Part shown: one piece after another, positions 45,603-56,970 of the stretch
Position numbering within the stretch: the first letter of the stretch is position 1
How the letters are laid out: each line of letters begins with the position of its first letter
The notes under the pieces: model-generated
Databases searched by the model: none
What the model was told of the DNA's origin: nothing
Seen by the model: the letters and a program-made list of their open reading frames with translations, nothing else
DNA from: Ramazzottius varieornatus
Taxonomy: Eukaryota > Tardigrada > Eutardigrada > Parachela > Ramazzottiidae
Length of the DNA stretch: 64,000 nt
Direction: 5' to 3'
Assembly (NCBI GenBank): GCA_001949185.1
Contig: BDGG01000002.1
Coordinates: 3,357,679 to 3,421,678 of the forward strand
Position numbers and translations under genes: made by a program

Positions 45603-46909
45603 TTGCCCGTGATCTTTCAACAAGAGGGAATTACCACGTGACAACTGAGTTACATTGCCCATTGCTCAAATATTTTGACGATAACGTCATGTAGCATGCA
45701 AATTCGTAGGAGGCCGTTCTAGCGTCAAAACCCTGGCAGGGATGCTTCAGTTATTGGTTACGTCCGAAATTGTTCAGTTTTGTGCGACATCTATCCGTAT
45801 CGAGACTTGGAGGCTCTACCACGTGATGCCTTTGATATTGTGAACAACCTGATGTAAGAAAAGTGTACTTCGGAAGCAGAAACGTTCGTATGAAAATTGG
45901 GCCGCCAGTACCCAGATAATTTGAATAAATTAAGGAGTTCTATCGAAAAGTTACCACCAATGTCAAATTTCTCTGTCCAAACACAAAGTCTCTCCTCGAC
46001 AGACGTACACAAGATCGAACGCCTACAGAATGGTCTACCGATGGAGCACTGGAACAGCAAAGACCACTAAGGAGAAGCTCTGCCAGCAAAAGCAAACCGG
46101 ATGAGCGGCGTCTTTCGGGTAGTCGCTAGTATATTTTCTATGCTTGTCGGTACATGCACAGTTCGCAGGAAACGTTCGGAGACCATTTTTGAGTCCTTGA
46201 TATGTCGGAAGGTCAGATTTCAAAACGGAGGGACCATTGCTAACTTCAAATCCGTCCACTGGCGTCCAATCATGCTGAATCAACCTGTAATACCTATCAA
46301 CTTCGGCACGGCGCAACGAACACTAGCGTCACAGAGCAGTATCAGAGTGGGCTCAGTATAGTGATTCTGTCAATCAACTGCTAAATTAGCCCAGCTTTCA
46401 TCGAACACACCAACATGGCTGTACTAACACTCGAGAACACCCGGGTTTTGGTTGGTTCAGAAGCTCTGAATGTGTGTGTGTGTGTGTGTGTGTGTACGCG
46501 TCCACCCATTGCAACTAAGGTGGTGCGGGATAAAACCGCATCCTGCACTGAGGCGTGACTGCGCAGAATAACGATCAGTTATTGCGATCAGTTATGGAGT
46601 TTTACTAGCCGCGACGCTTTTGAACCACGCTATTGGAAACTGAAGTCCACTTTCGAGGATATTCGAAGGTGTTGGCAAGAGCCGTTTGCAGTTGTAATGT
46701 ACTTTATCCGTTTATCGAGCGATATGCTGGTCGGTTATGATGTTGGTAGCTTTCCGCCATCTAGAATAAGTGTGCGAGGAGTTTTTTTGGTGTAATCTTT
46801 CCCACGTATACTCGATGTTGAAACGAAGTCTTGGGGAGTTGTACATTTCGTATTCTGTGAATGAGGACAGCCAGGACCGAATATGTGCGTGGAGCTTTCT
46901 TTGAGAATA
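45603..46909. other. intergenic region upstream of the receptor gene
   Basis: No gene recognised. It contains the (TG)n tract and presumably the promoter of the receptor gene that starts at 46910. Confidence 0.4.
46471..46495. repeat. (TG)12 microsatellite
   Basis: Twelve TG units plus one T, uninterrupted. Confidence 0.98.
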
Positions 46910-49900
46910 ATGTCTATCCTTGTGCCCGCCAACCTTATCGAGATAATATGTGTGTTGACTTGGCTCTTGTGCACCCAAATTTTGGTTTCACCAATGCGCC
47001 TCAACATCATCACTGCTTACACTGGACAGAACCCTGTGTACGGATACGTTTCTACCGGACCAGGTGCCATTGCAGGACTAGAAAAAGCTGCGGTTATGTA
47101 TCCGGAAGTCTTTCGTAAATATACGCTTTATACCGTGTATTCTCATGGCGGTATTATCTCATGCGCCGATGCCGCCATCCAAATGGGCTTTTTGGCTGGG
47201 AACATTACAGATATCTTGGAAAGGAACACGGGCTTTACCATAATCTACACCCCAGGTAGAATTTGAACTACTGTCCCAAGTTCAAACCATGAGCAGTTCT
47301 ATCGAAAATCTCTGTTGCGGTGAAGATTTGAGCCACTCGTAGGGCGTGTTTCTTGACAGGTTGTAGTCTGGAAACGATGGCACTCGGCGATTTTGCTCGA
47401 GGTACAGTGTGCACCAACCGTTCAACAACATAGTCATAAGTTTCGCTCGGGTCCCGTTTCCCAGATATACGGTTCAAAACTTTTACCCAAACTGGTACTA
47501 CTGTACGCACATGTTTGGACTATGGTCGGCGGATACTGTCACCGTCAACGCACGCTGCTTTCACCATTGCGACCAAAAAATTGGAAGCATGGCGAATCAA
47601 CCAACAACATTGCAGGCGAAGTCGGGACGTTGCCATCAGTCAAAAGTCTTGATTAGAGGATGCGACAACAATCAAGCGAGTCAATTACCTCAGTTCACCT
47701 GAAAGGCTGAAACGTTAATCCAGACTTATGATCAGGTACCGCTCCGAATCCGCCTGCGGTTTTGATCGATTGATTCGTCAGGCTTTCAACTCTATGACCG
47801 CGATGGTATACACATTACACAACATGCATGAAAGGTGGTCGCATCTACCGCCCGTATCGGGCATCGCATTGATCATCGTTTTGTTTCAGAATGGAATTTG
47901 CCGCTCCTATCTAAGTAGGATTTTTTTATACCGAGTACCGAACTACGCTGCTGTACGAACACATGGGTGTTTGTAGCGTCGCTGGTGACTCTCGAATCAG
48001 CAATAAACAGCGATTCCCAACGGTGCTCACGGGAGCCGGTCCTGATCACACCAGCATGAACATGGCTCTCTTGGATCTGCTTGACTTACTTTACTGGCGC
48101 ACCGTAACTCTGTTATGTGACTCCGTGTCACAATATCCAGGCCCCAATACGTTTTTTATTACCTCCTGTGCCAATCTTCGAGCTCAACAGACGCTTCGTC
48201 GAGCGAAACTCTACCTGCACAACATCGATTTCGACTCAAAATTCGTGCAGGATTTTGGACCATTCCTTTCGCAAGCAAAAGGTCAAAGCCGAAGTAAGAT
48301 AGTTACCGAATTTTATCATCTAAGTTTCGTCTTTACGGGGGCATCTCTTTGTAGTTATCATCTTGATTACCCATCCGAAAATTATACACAAGATCATGGT
48401 GCGCAAAACGCTGAGTAGTGTCCCTAATATTGCATATCGATGTTCCATGCGTTTCCAGATGACCGCCCATCGACTTCGTCTAACTGACGGAGATTATGTG
48501 AGTTCAATGTTATAAGGAGTCTCTGGTGACATCAACAGATCCTGCCAGCATACGCAGTGTATATTCGGTTTCGGCCACCCAGTTTCCGGAACATTTTTTT
48601 GTCTCCAAAGAACCCTTTATTGACGTGAAGTCTGAGAGAGCATGAAGGGGCAAGGCATGGTAAGTTTGCCGTACCTCGCCGTGGCTCAAAGTCTCAAAAA
48701 ACTGGTCGCCCTTTTGGGAAGACACCCTGGAAAGTTTCAGGGTCAACCAATAACTGAAACATACGCGCCGGGGATTTGATGCCAGAACGACTACCCACGA
48801 TTTTCATGCCACATGACGTCATGGTGACGTCAAAACTTTTTCAGTTTGAAATTCGAACTTCCTCAGACTTTCCCGACTGACTACTGGTCAGACGGCCAAA
48901 ACAGATGTCAGAATCTGGTTGCTCGATGTTTATTACATTAGATCGCATTAGCAGTTGAAGATTGCCCCTGGGGTGCCAGAACTTTAAAACCGTTTCTTGA
49001 GCAAGCGTGTTATCAGTCAATGTTCCGGACACTGGGCCGCCAAAACCCATATGCTACACTTTACTGCTTGTTCGTATTCATCCGTCTACTGCAGGTCTTC
49101 CTTGGCGCAACCACCGGTTCCGCAATACCGGCGAAGCTATCCCTCACTTGGCCGTGGGAGTTCAATGAAGACAAAAATGAGGTGAAAATGGGCTCTTACA
49201 CAACTCTTGCGAGATTTCGAAATAATGCTACAGTGTACTGACGAAATACGTTGATGAAGTGTGCGGTTGAGTGTTATTTGGGGATTTCTTGATGAGGGGT
49301 TTGCTTTAGTAGACAGCTCTGGAAGCCTTCAGACACCTAATTATGTACAACAACGTCGATCCTGATTGGAAGAAAATTCCGAACTGGTTGGAAGAGATCC
49401 CGGCTGCAGCACGAGCCCATTTCAGCACCAACTTTTCAGAAGATCAGAAAGTTGGCAATATTCTACTGCCGTTTATACCTGTTCGGAGATTGAAATTTCC
49501 CCCGCTGTTTTAGTACAACGAACTTGTAATATCGGCATACGAGATGATGCTTGCCACCGGCCAAGTAAGTGCCTTAACAAGTTGGGGGAAAAGCATACCA
49601 AAGGTTCCGTGTTTCCACAGGTACTCCGTGAAACAATGGGTAATGTCGAACTCAGTGGCCGCTCGTTTGCGGCGCATTTCTGGAACAGAACTTTTGAGTT
49701 TCCATCTAGAAAGTTCACGATGGGACCGTACGGTCAGTTGAAGCTTTTCCCGAATCCCTATCGAAATGCGCGAGAAAACTGAATGGTTTGTTTCCCTTAG
49801 GTATGCGGGTCGTTGACGTTCTGTTCTCTCGGCCCAACCTTTCTGCCAGATACTTAGAGGTTCGAACCGCTTTCCGGAATGCTTTTCCTTCGTCCCGATA

Positions 49901-50473
49901 AACTTGAATCTCATACAGGAAGTCTGGCGGTACGATGCGGCTACTAGACTTCTGAATGCATCTGCGGTGCTTGGTGCGGTATGGCCCTCATCGACTGGAA
50001 GGGCTCCTCCGGATCGTCCTGCTTGCGGATACAACGGAGAACTCTGTGATACCCCAAGTGCGTGCTCATATAACACTACAGTTGCGGATTTGTAACATGA
50101 AACAAGCCCGAGGTGATCGTGCCAGTTGTAACAGAAGTTACTTTTAATCCAGGTGGCGTATTGCCAGTGGATTCAAGATCAATGGTTGGGATAGCGATCG
50201 CAATTGGGTTTTTCGTTCTTTGGACGGTGTATCTCGTCAGGTACATATTGTTGTTGTAAAAGCGTGCTGCGGACAAGCGAAGGGACAGTCCATCCAGTCG
50301 TGCTCGATCGGTTCTGTTTTCGTAGGAACCGATACGGAAAATACGACGCGGACAATCCATGGTGGTCGATCAACGCAGAAGATCTCGTTTTTTTCAATAT
50401 GATGTTCAAATTACAAGTCGCATCTAGCTTACAAATGTGCCTCCTTTTGAACGAAAACGTTAACTGTGCTTGA
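46910..50473 (+). CDS. natriuretic-peptide-receptor-like protein, short cytoplasmic tail (14 exons, about 571 aa)
   Basis: Single-pass membrane receptor with an ANF-receptor (periplasmic-binding-like) ectodomain. Exons: 46910-47255, 47360-47401, 47890-47914, 47977-48293, 48355-48398, 48459-48497, 49095-49232, 49313-49480, 49514-49564, 49621-49732, 49801-49859, 49919-50057, 50153-50240, 50326-50473; 1716 nt in one frame. A signal-peptide-like MSILVPANLIEIICVLTWLL opens it. Then: GCSLETMALGDFAR, EWNLPLLSNVAGDSRISNKQ, RFPTVL, MTAHRLRLTDGDY, ALEAFRHLIMYN, HFWNRTFEF and the juxtamembrane PPDRPACGYNGELC. The TM segment is MVGIAIAIGFFVLWTVYLV. The tail RNRYGKYDADNPWWSINAED resembles the start of the receptor guanylyl cyclase cytoplasmic region, then stops. 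No kinase-homology or cyclase domain follows. Small-exon joints are inferred from phase and homology. Confidence 0.75.
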
Positions 50474-51976
50474 CTCATCTGTCGCTCCTAAGGCAGCGAT
50501 TCCACTTCTCGTAACTGGCGCGTTTTTGCTCTTTAAGAAAATTTTCCATTACCATAACCGGAAAAAACCATCACGGATAAAGTCATCTCGGGAGAGGAGC
50601 AATCTCCGGACCCATCACATATTTCTGATTACTGGCTGGAACGAGAAAGTAGAATATACCTCATAACTGTCGTAATTTCTTGTCGAAAGTTCTACATGTA
50701 TATTCCTCTCATTCGAGTATATATGAGTGAATCCACTTCTCCTGTCATAACCGACTCGAATTGATCGAAAGTAGAATCGCTCATTACGGAGGTCCGTAAT
50801 GGTTCTCCGTGATGAAGTGGAATCGCTGCATAAGACTACCGAGGTAAAGCGTGTAAAGTTAGCCGGCCCGTATAGGACTTGTAAGATTAGCCACCGCTGT
50901 GCCGCATGTTGCTTGATTGGTCAGATGGTTGTCGGTCCAGGCTCTCCAGCATGAGGTTTCCTCCTTTCGGAATTGAAAATCTCCTGGATTCTGTGAATCT
51001 TCACGTTAATTGCGACTAGTACCATTCAACAGCCCGTTGTTGTGTCTATCACCTTATCCATAAGCATTTGGGAGTAAGTGCCCCGGATCTAAAAACCCTG
51101 TTATCAGACATCAGATAGGCTGAAAATTTGACGGAAAGAAGCACAGAAAACGTTTATTTCCTCCTGTCAAGAAAAAGGTTTTCCTCTGTCCGAAAATAGG
51201 CAGTTTTTAAACACGAATAAATATTTGTTCAGTATCAGAAAAGCTTTAATTTAGCTATCCCTTCGACAAAAAAATCTGCATAATTCTTCCCAGCTAAAGG
51301 AAAGGTGAAAAACATGATTTTTGGAGGGAAATTTAAATTCATCGAAACTTCTCCAAAATCACGGAGCACTTCATAAGATACCGAGAAGACAGTTAGTTTC
51401 GCCATCTTACAGAATTGAGCAGAAACACAAACAAAAGCAAAAGACACCACGTGTACCGAGCTCGGAAACATTTTCTTCAAGACCGCAACATCACAGTCAA
51501 AACAGAAAAGAATAACTATCTAAAGTGGGGAAAGGATGTTTCTTTTCACTTGCAGTTCATTTGACCTGTGAAATGAAGCAGTAGTGTGCCATCGGATACA
51601 TGAAATGGTATAGTACTAATCTACCAGGGGTTGAATGTCGCCTCCTGATATGACCATTTGATAGATCTCGACGAGATATATCGTACTGCATCAGCCGTTT
51701 TTGCAACAGTGACATCCCCTGGTAAAGGCTGGTGACCGCAACGTTAATTAAGTGTTCTAATTAAGAAAAATTGGCGCTGTCAATTTCAAAACTCACTACA
51801 CAACATCATGATTCTTGCATTATTGTCTGTTGACAATATATGCAAGAATTTTGCGGAATGTTCGACTAGTACAGTTCACATGACGGTTTAATGTTTTTGC
51901 GCTGGAACGACGACCCAGGTAGTGGCTACTAGGTGTTCGGGAAGGCGCTTTTCTCTTTTTCAGGTAGTGCTGGACC
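50474..51976. other. intergenic region after the receptor gene
   Basis: I looked for kinase-homology or guanylyl cyclase exons and saw none. A short palindromic CATTACGGAGGTCCGTAATG is at about 50784-50803. A 40-nt hairpin lies at 51811-51849: ATTCTTGCATTATTGTC and GACAATATATGCAAGAAT around TGTT. Confidence 0.45.
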
Positions 51977-53043
51977 ATGGAGCCTCTCCTTGAGCTGATC
52001 CACGTCGTCAGTCTCCCTCTCGGATTCAGCCAACGGAACCTCGTTCATCGCTTCGCCAACCATCGGTCCCTCGGAACGAAGACTGCGTTAGCCATCGTCG
52101 CTCGCAACGGTACCGGTCTCACCGCTCAGCAAGCCCAGGACGCGTCGGTACGGAGCTTCCTTCAAGCAGTTGGCCTGTGTCGGGTGGAAGTCCAGTGCTC
52201 GGGAGGGAATTGTCGTCGCTGCTTGATGAGGATCAGCTGGGTGGATGGTGACCTCTTCGCCTTCGTCTGCACAAGCTGCAACGCCACCAAGTTCATGTTC
52301 AAGGGAACGTTCCTTTAAGGTCATCAGCTCGCCGACTGGAAGTTCCTGTTCATCTTCGCGGACATGTGCAACTGGCGCAACTACACCCAACGAGCCATCG
52401 CAGACAAGCTTCATCTGGACAAGAACACCGTGTCGCAGCGGGCTGTCTGGATCCGTGAAGCTCACTGTCCACAACCGGAACCAGCTGATCCAACTCGGAG
52501 GGCCAGGACGGATTGTCTACATCGACGAGGCAAGTACTCTTTTACACTGCTCGTTTCTCGTATATGGATTTTGGATTTTCTCGAAATATCTGCTTGGTTG
52601 ATGGACAGTTGATTGTGAAGGCCGTTTGACTCCCTGCATTGATACGTGTCTCCGCAGTACTTCTAGAAGAGACCGTCCCTCAGTTGCACGTCACTCGGGT
52701 TCGCTTTCTGCTGTCTGCAATCAAGTGTAAGATTTGAGTCTGACGTGTTTTTGTACTCGCAGGTTTTCATAGGAACGAAGTAGAAGTACCGGCGTGGTGA
52801 CCGTTCCCGAGGACTTCACATGCCCGATCCGGATACTGGCGACAAGTCCAGCGTCAAGGTGATGCTCCTGATCCTGCGCGAGAAGGACTCCGGACGGATC
52901 GTCGTCTAGCACATCATCCGCACCAACCAAGAGACGATCAGGAAGATCTTCGTCGAACATGTCCTTCCTGGTTCCATCGCGCATACCGACGGAGCCGCTG
53001 TTTACCGTCAAATTGCGAAGTGGGGCGACTCCGAGCACGACTA
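51977..53043 (+). pseudogene. Merlin/IS1595 (ISXO2-like) transposase, inactivated
   Basis: Starts MEPLLELIHVVSLPLGFSQ. A zinc ribbon follows (CSGGNCRRCLMRISW, later VCTSC), then an in-frame TAA at 52316-52318. The same frame continues with HQLADWKFLFIFADMCNWRN and RAIADKLHLDKNTVSQ. A frameshift near 52465 leads to QLIQLGGPGRIVYIDE, which holds the first catalytic Asp. After a possible intron (GC-type donor GAG/GCAAGT; AG before AAGTACC) comes KYRRGDRSRGLHM, DSGRIVV, a TAG at 52907-52909, then VLPGSIAHTDGAAVYRQIA, the second Asp. The family is the ISXO2-like DDE domain of Merlin elements. Two stops and a frameshift make it non-functional as read. Confidence 0.75.
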
Positions 53044-53115
53044 AAGAACGCGACTGAAAGAATGATGGACAACAAAATGAAAGGTTTATAACTCTCTATC
53101 AAATTGATTTATCGA

Positions 53116-53159
53116 TGGACAGGACAAAGTGGTGTCGGCACCACTTTGTCCCGTGTCCA
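53116..53159. repeat. hairpin after the Merlin-like gene
   Basis: TGGACAGGACAAAGTGGTG and its inverse CACCACTTTGTCCCGTGTCC surround a 4-bp loop, with one or two unpaired bases. It may be a terminus of one of the two neighbouring dead transposons, or a foldback of its own. Confidence 0.8.
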
Positions 53160-53217
53160 GTTCATTTGCGAGTTGCAGTGTTAATATTTTTATAGTTACT
53201 TTGACGAGCATATTTTA

Positions 53218-53503
53218 GTTGATCGAGAGATCAAAGATGCGGAGCTACGGACCAAGCTGGTGATTGCCAAGATGGAAATTGCTGAGCGAGAGAAGGATCG
53301 CGAAATTCGCCGAAAAGAGCAAGAAATGCAGGAAAACAAGATCAAGTTGGAGCATAAGTTCAACATGAGAAAACTAGAACTGGAAATGCAACTGGAACTG
53401 GAAAAGCAAAGGAAATCTAGTTCGGAAAATAACACCGTTTCTGCTCTCTTGCAATTCTTGCCAAAGAACAACTCAGTAAACTACTCGCAGAGTTTCGATT
53501 ACT
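53218..53503 (+). CDS. coiled-coil ORF beside Harbinger transposase, C-terminal part only
   Basis: The open frame runs from an AG acceptor-like TTTTAG at 53212-53217 to TAG at 53503. It is almost entirely charged coiled coil (EIAEREKDREIRRKEQEMQE, LELEMQLELEKQRK), then SALLQFLPKN. Such a tail is typical of the Myb/SANT-like DNA-binding partner protein of PIF/Harbinger transposons. It faces the HARBI1-like gene tail to tail, 70 bp apart. The expected N-terminal Myb/SANT helices are not seen upstream, so it is partial or has lost exons. Confidence 0.5.
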
Positions 53504-53574
53504 AGCTTAAATTTACCGATAATTACAATAAATCTTGCCACCTGCTCGTGATAGAAATGTAAGAATAAAATAAA

Positions 53575-54722
53575 TCAGTAAAAATATTCCTCCAAGGTTG
53601 GGGCACTTAGACCAAAGTACTGGCCAGTCTGGCTTCCGTACAGACAAGTATGGGCATTTGTAAGCAGAACGGCCACTCTAAAGTACAGTCCAATGGGTTG
53701 CAGAAGCACTTTCTGGTTCTTATGAAAATCAAGAAAGGCCCATAGTATACAACATTTTCCAAACATCCATTCAACAGACACGCGCAGCTTACTCATTACG
53801 TAGTTCAAGTCAGCCTCGGCCTGGTTGGTAACAGAACGAAAAGGTGCTATGAGCTCAGGAGTGGAGGTATATCCGTGATCGCCATAGATGTAGAATTTCT
53901 AGTCTGTATCCTCTCGTTTCCGTTTCAGCTGGTCGATCAGGTTACTTTCTTGCTACATCCTCCAGTCGTGCCTCTTTCCGACGATAGGACCCGCAAGATG
54001 GGCAATCAGACCGTTTGGCAAACCCACAGCTTGATACTTTAAACCATGCTTTCGCTTATGGCCATTGTAGAGGAGTCGCTGGAGCCGTGAAGGTCTACCC
54101 GAATACAAAAACAGAAAATTAAAAATTGGATTAACATAAACAGTATCGACTGAAATTTTGGTTAGGCCGTACCTGCAACAGCACACAGTGTCCCGTCAAT
54201 AAACCCAATACATTTGTCGTATGGAGCTCCCTTTTCCTGTATGACTTGCGCACATTCACGTAGCTTGTTGTTGTCCATCCAGGGATGGTCTAGAGTGTCC
54301 AGGAGATGGCCGAATTGATCATGCATGTACTGGATACCGTAGTTAAACCTGCGAGAAAGCGCCGTTTCTTCCTTCCCATGTAATTCTTCTATGTCACACA
54401 GTCGGGACGGATAGGCAAGTCGCCTTAGCACCACGCACAAGATTTCCATACCACTGCACTTTATTCCATTGCCCAGCGTAACCGTGTCAGGAATGCGAAG
54501 AACAGTACACAGGCGCTCCAGATCATCCATCTCAAACCGGAAATTCTCCCTGCACTGCTTCAGCGTCATGTTGTCCAAGTCGACCGTTGTTCGCGGAAGG
54601 TTCCGCTCTTCAGCACTAGATGCCGTGCAGATGATCAACTCTTCTTCATCGATGATACCCAGACCATAAGCAGTCAATAACATCTCATGGTCCATGATGG
54701 AGATGGGAATTAAAAGAAGCAA
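53575..54722 (-). pseudogene. PIF/Harbinger transposase (HARBI1-like), inactivated
   Basis: Exon 1 (54722-54173) reads FRFEMDDLERLCTVLRIPD, HGKEETALSRRFNYGIQYMH, then YDKCIGFIDGTLCAVA with the first catalytic Asp. After an intron, RPSRLQRLLYNGHKRKHGLK and KYQAVGLPNGLIAHLAGP follow, and GKRHDWRM gives the second Asp. Then TAG (53955-53953), QESNLIDQLKRKRE, a second TAG (53901-53899), KFYIYGDHGYTSTPELI, and YVMSKLRVSVEWMFG with the Glu. Without those stops the domain order is complete to the end EEYFY. The exon 1-2 joint also seems one base out of phase. So the DDE triad is visible but the gene is dead. Confidence 0.82.
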
Positions 54723-56024
54723 TGGCTGTAGGAGCGGACTACTCGTTTGAAATTCGAACTACAAAATAAATTCCATCCAGCTACTTCTGGGAACAAAAGT
54801 AGTCAAATCAACCGGCAGCGTTCGGCGGACACGGAGCGTGCCGCTGGTTGATGTCCACCGTTCGTAAAGTTTTTCTCGCAAGAGCCAAAATCAAATTTTT
54901 CATCGACGAGGAACGTGAAGTTCTTCGTCGTGAAATTTCACCGTTCGTAGTAGAATTCTGGCTGACACGCAAGGTGCCTTTTGTCTACTGATCTGCGACC
55001 TTCCACCTTCTTTCGTTTGCCAATTATGCTTTAGCGCCCTTATGGTCGCATACTTGATGCTGCGCTGTCCAAGTATCTATATACTTTGCCTCGTCGAGGA
55101 AACGAAGCAGGGAACTGCGTTGCAACCATAGACTTGCTGTCTCCACCCCTACCCTGTTTCCATGTTTGCTAGTTCCGGTTTCCCGTTTATCGGAGCATCA
55201 CAAGTCAAAAAACACTCTTGCCGACCTCAAGGTCAAACTCAGGTTCCCCGGTCCGTCCCTGGGTTATCCATCTTCTGCCCCAGGCGCCCACGGGCTGAGT
55301 TTCAACTGACTTTTTGGGACTGTCACGAATTTCCATGCTCATCCAGTTTTCTTGTCTCTTCCAGTCTTCCCTGATCCCGTTGGTTAACTTCGGGCTGTTG
55401 CGCGTTCCGTTGTGCCCGCCGGTGCTGGCTTTCCCGTTGATCTCGGATCCAACGCTACTCCAAGCATGAGATGCGTCTGACGGTAAGTGAGCTTGCCTTC
55501 GACTAGGCAATTAAATGGTAAATCAAGTTGTTGCGGGCTAGCGTAAATTAATTCTTGCCGATAGTTCAGCATGAGTAACTTCCGTACGAGCTGTAGTGTC
55601 TGGCTACCGTTGAGTCGTTGATAGCAGCAACTCTGTTTGGTGATCTCCACCGATCCGTGTTAATTGTCGGCTGCTCTTATTATCGTAGGTATCCATGCCT
55701 TATCTCTAGGTGTGACCACAGAAGCACCAGCTTCCACAAGTAGCCCTGTCGTGGACAGATATCTTCGTCGTGTTTTGCCGGACAGCCGTCTATTTCATTC
55801 ATCACTTCTGACCACAGGATTATTTTTGGAGCGATCTACAAGCCACAAGTAATTTTCGACTCCAGTAAACATCGTCGCGGAACACTGTTCAACGGATCGT
55901 CAAGCACTCCGCAAAACTCAGTCGCGAGAAGAGTGCTGCACTGTTCCTCGAAGATGGGTTTTCCAAACACGAAGAGTAAGTCGCCGTAGAGTTCTCTTTG
56001 CAGAATTCAAGAGTTAGGCAAACA

Positions 56025-56115
56025 TAACCTACAAGATGGTTCTTTCAAATGGCGCACGTTCCCGTTGTAGTTGGCTGGAAGGGTGCGGCGTGCGCCACTC
56101 TAGAACAGCATCTTG
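56025..56115. repeat. AAGTGGCGCAC-family MITE
   Basis: TACAAGATGGTTC then AAATGGCGCACG on the left pair with CGTGCGCCACTCTAGAAC and CATCTTGTA on the right. Confidence 0.75.
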
Positions 56116-56884
56116 TATATATATGCTTATAAATACGTACCCACGTTTTTAGTTAACAGCTCGATCAACGTGTTGCAGATATGCGATTGTGACTACAAAG
56201 ACATCGGAATAAAAGACTTGGTCACGATTGGCAAAGTCTCATAGATTACAAGGTATGTGAAAATTCTTTTTCTGTTTCATTTGTGTGTTATGTATGTTCC
56301 AACTTAGCAAACTTGATAGACCAATTACCGTTAATTCTCTCCCACGTTTATATCAAAGACACGCTAAACCCCGGAAGACAGAAATTAGTTAGACATGATA
56401 GCCCCGATATTGGGGGAAAGACTGCTGCGTGTTTATGAGTCTTTGATTACAGTGTAATCAATATTCTCAATAGTAATCGCTTGAGCAGTCACGGACTTAC
56501 GGGGCAGGAGACTGATCACATCAGCTGTCAAGTCCAGGCGAAACACCTTGTTGCTGCACTACTTGAAGACTGTTTACGCTTCATCTTTGGTCACGAACAA
56601 TACACTTTATTGTCTGACTCGACAGGCAGCAGTTCCGCCGCTCCAATCCGAAACCTGAGCTTTTATCGAGAAGAGAAGAGAAGAGACGAGAAATAAATGC
56701 CAATCAAGGTCAGCGCTGACACTTTAACCGCCTAACCTGCTGGTTCCACATTTTTTGCTTTGGGCTTACTGACAAAAAGTGGTGATATAGCTGTTTATGT
56801 TAGCAAGCCGGCCCGACTATTCTATACCCCTCGAAACACGTAGAGAGTGAGAGTTCACTTCCAACATGAGACGTCGGCAAACAG

Positions 56885-56970
56885 ATCTACCTTGATCGTT
56901 TTTCAAAATGGTGCACGCTCTAATGCAATAACAGCGAAATAGTGCGCCATCTATACTGATCATCGGAATG
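56885..56970. repeat. AAGTGGCGCAC-family MITE, diverged
   Basis: TGATCGTTTTTCAAAATGG then TGCACG on the left; TAGTGCGCCATC and ACTGATCATC on the right. Confidence 0.6.

Noticed and set aside
46471-46495. (TG)n as a regulatory element of the receptor gene
   Set aside because: Only a simple microsatellite; no sequence evidence for regulation.
51235-51515. Possible cyclase or kinase exons after the receptor
   Set aside because: Checked for the characteristic catalytic motifs on the + strand; none found.
55205-55510. Minus-strand open frame of 101 codons
   Set aside because: Hydrophilic but without start context, introns or a recognised family.
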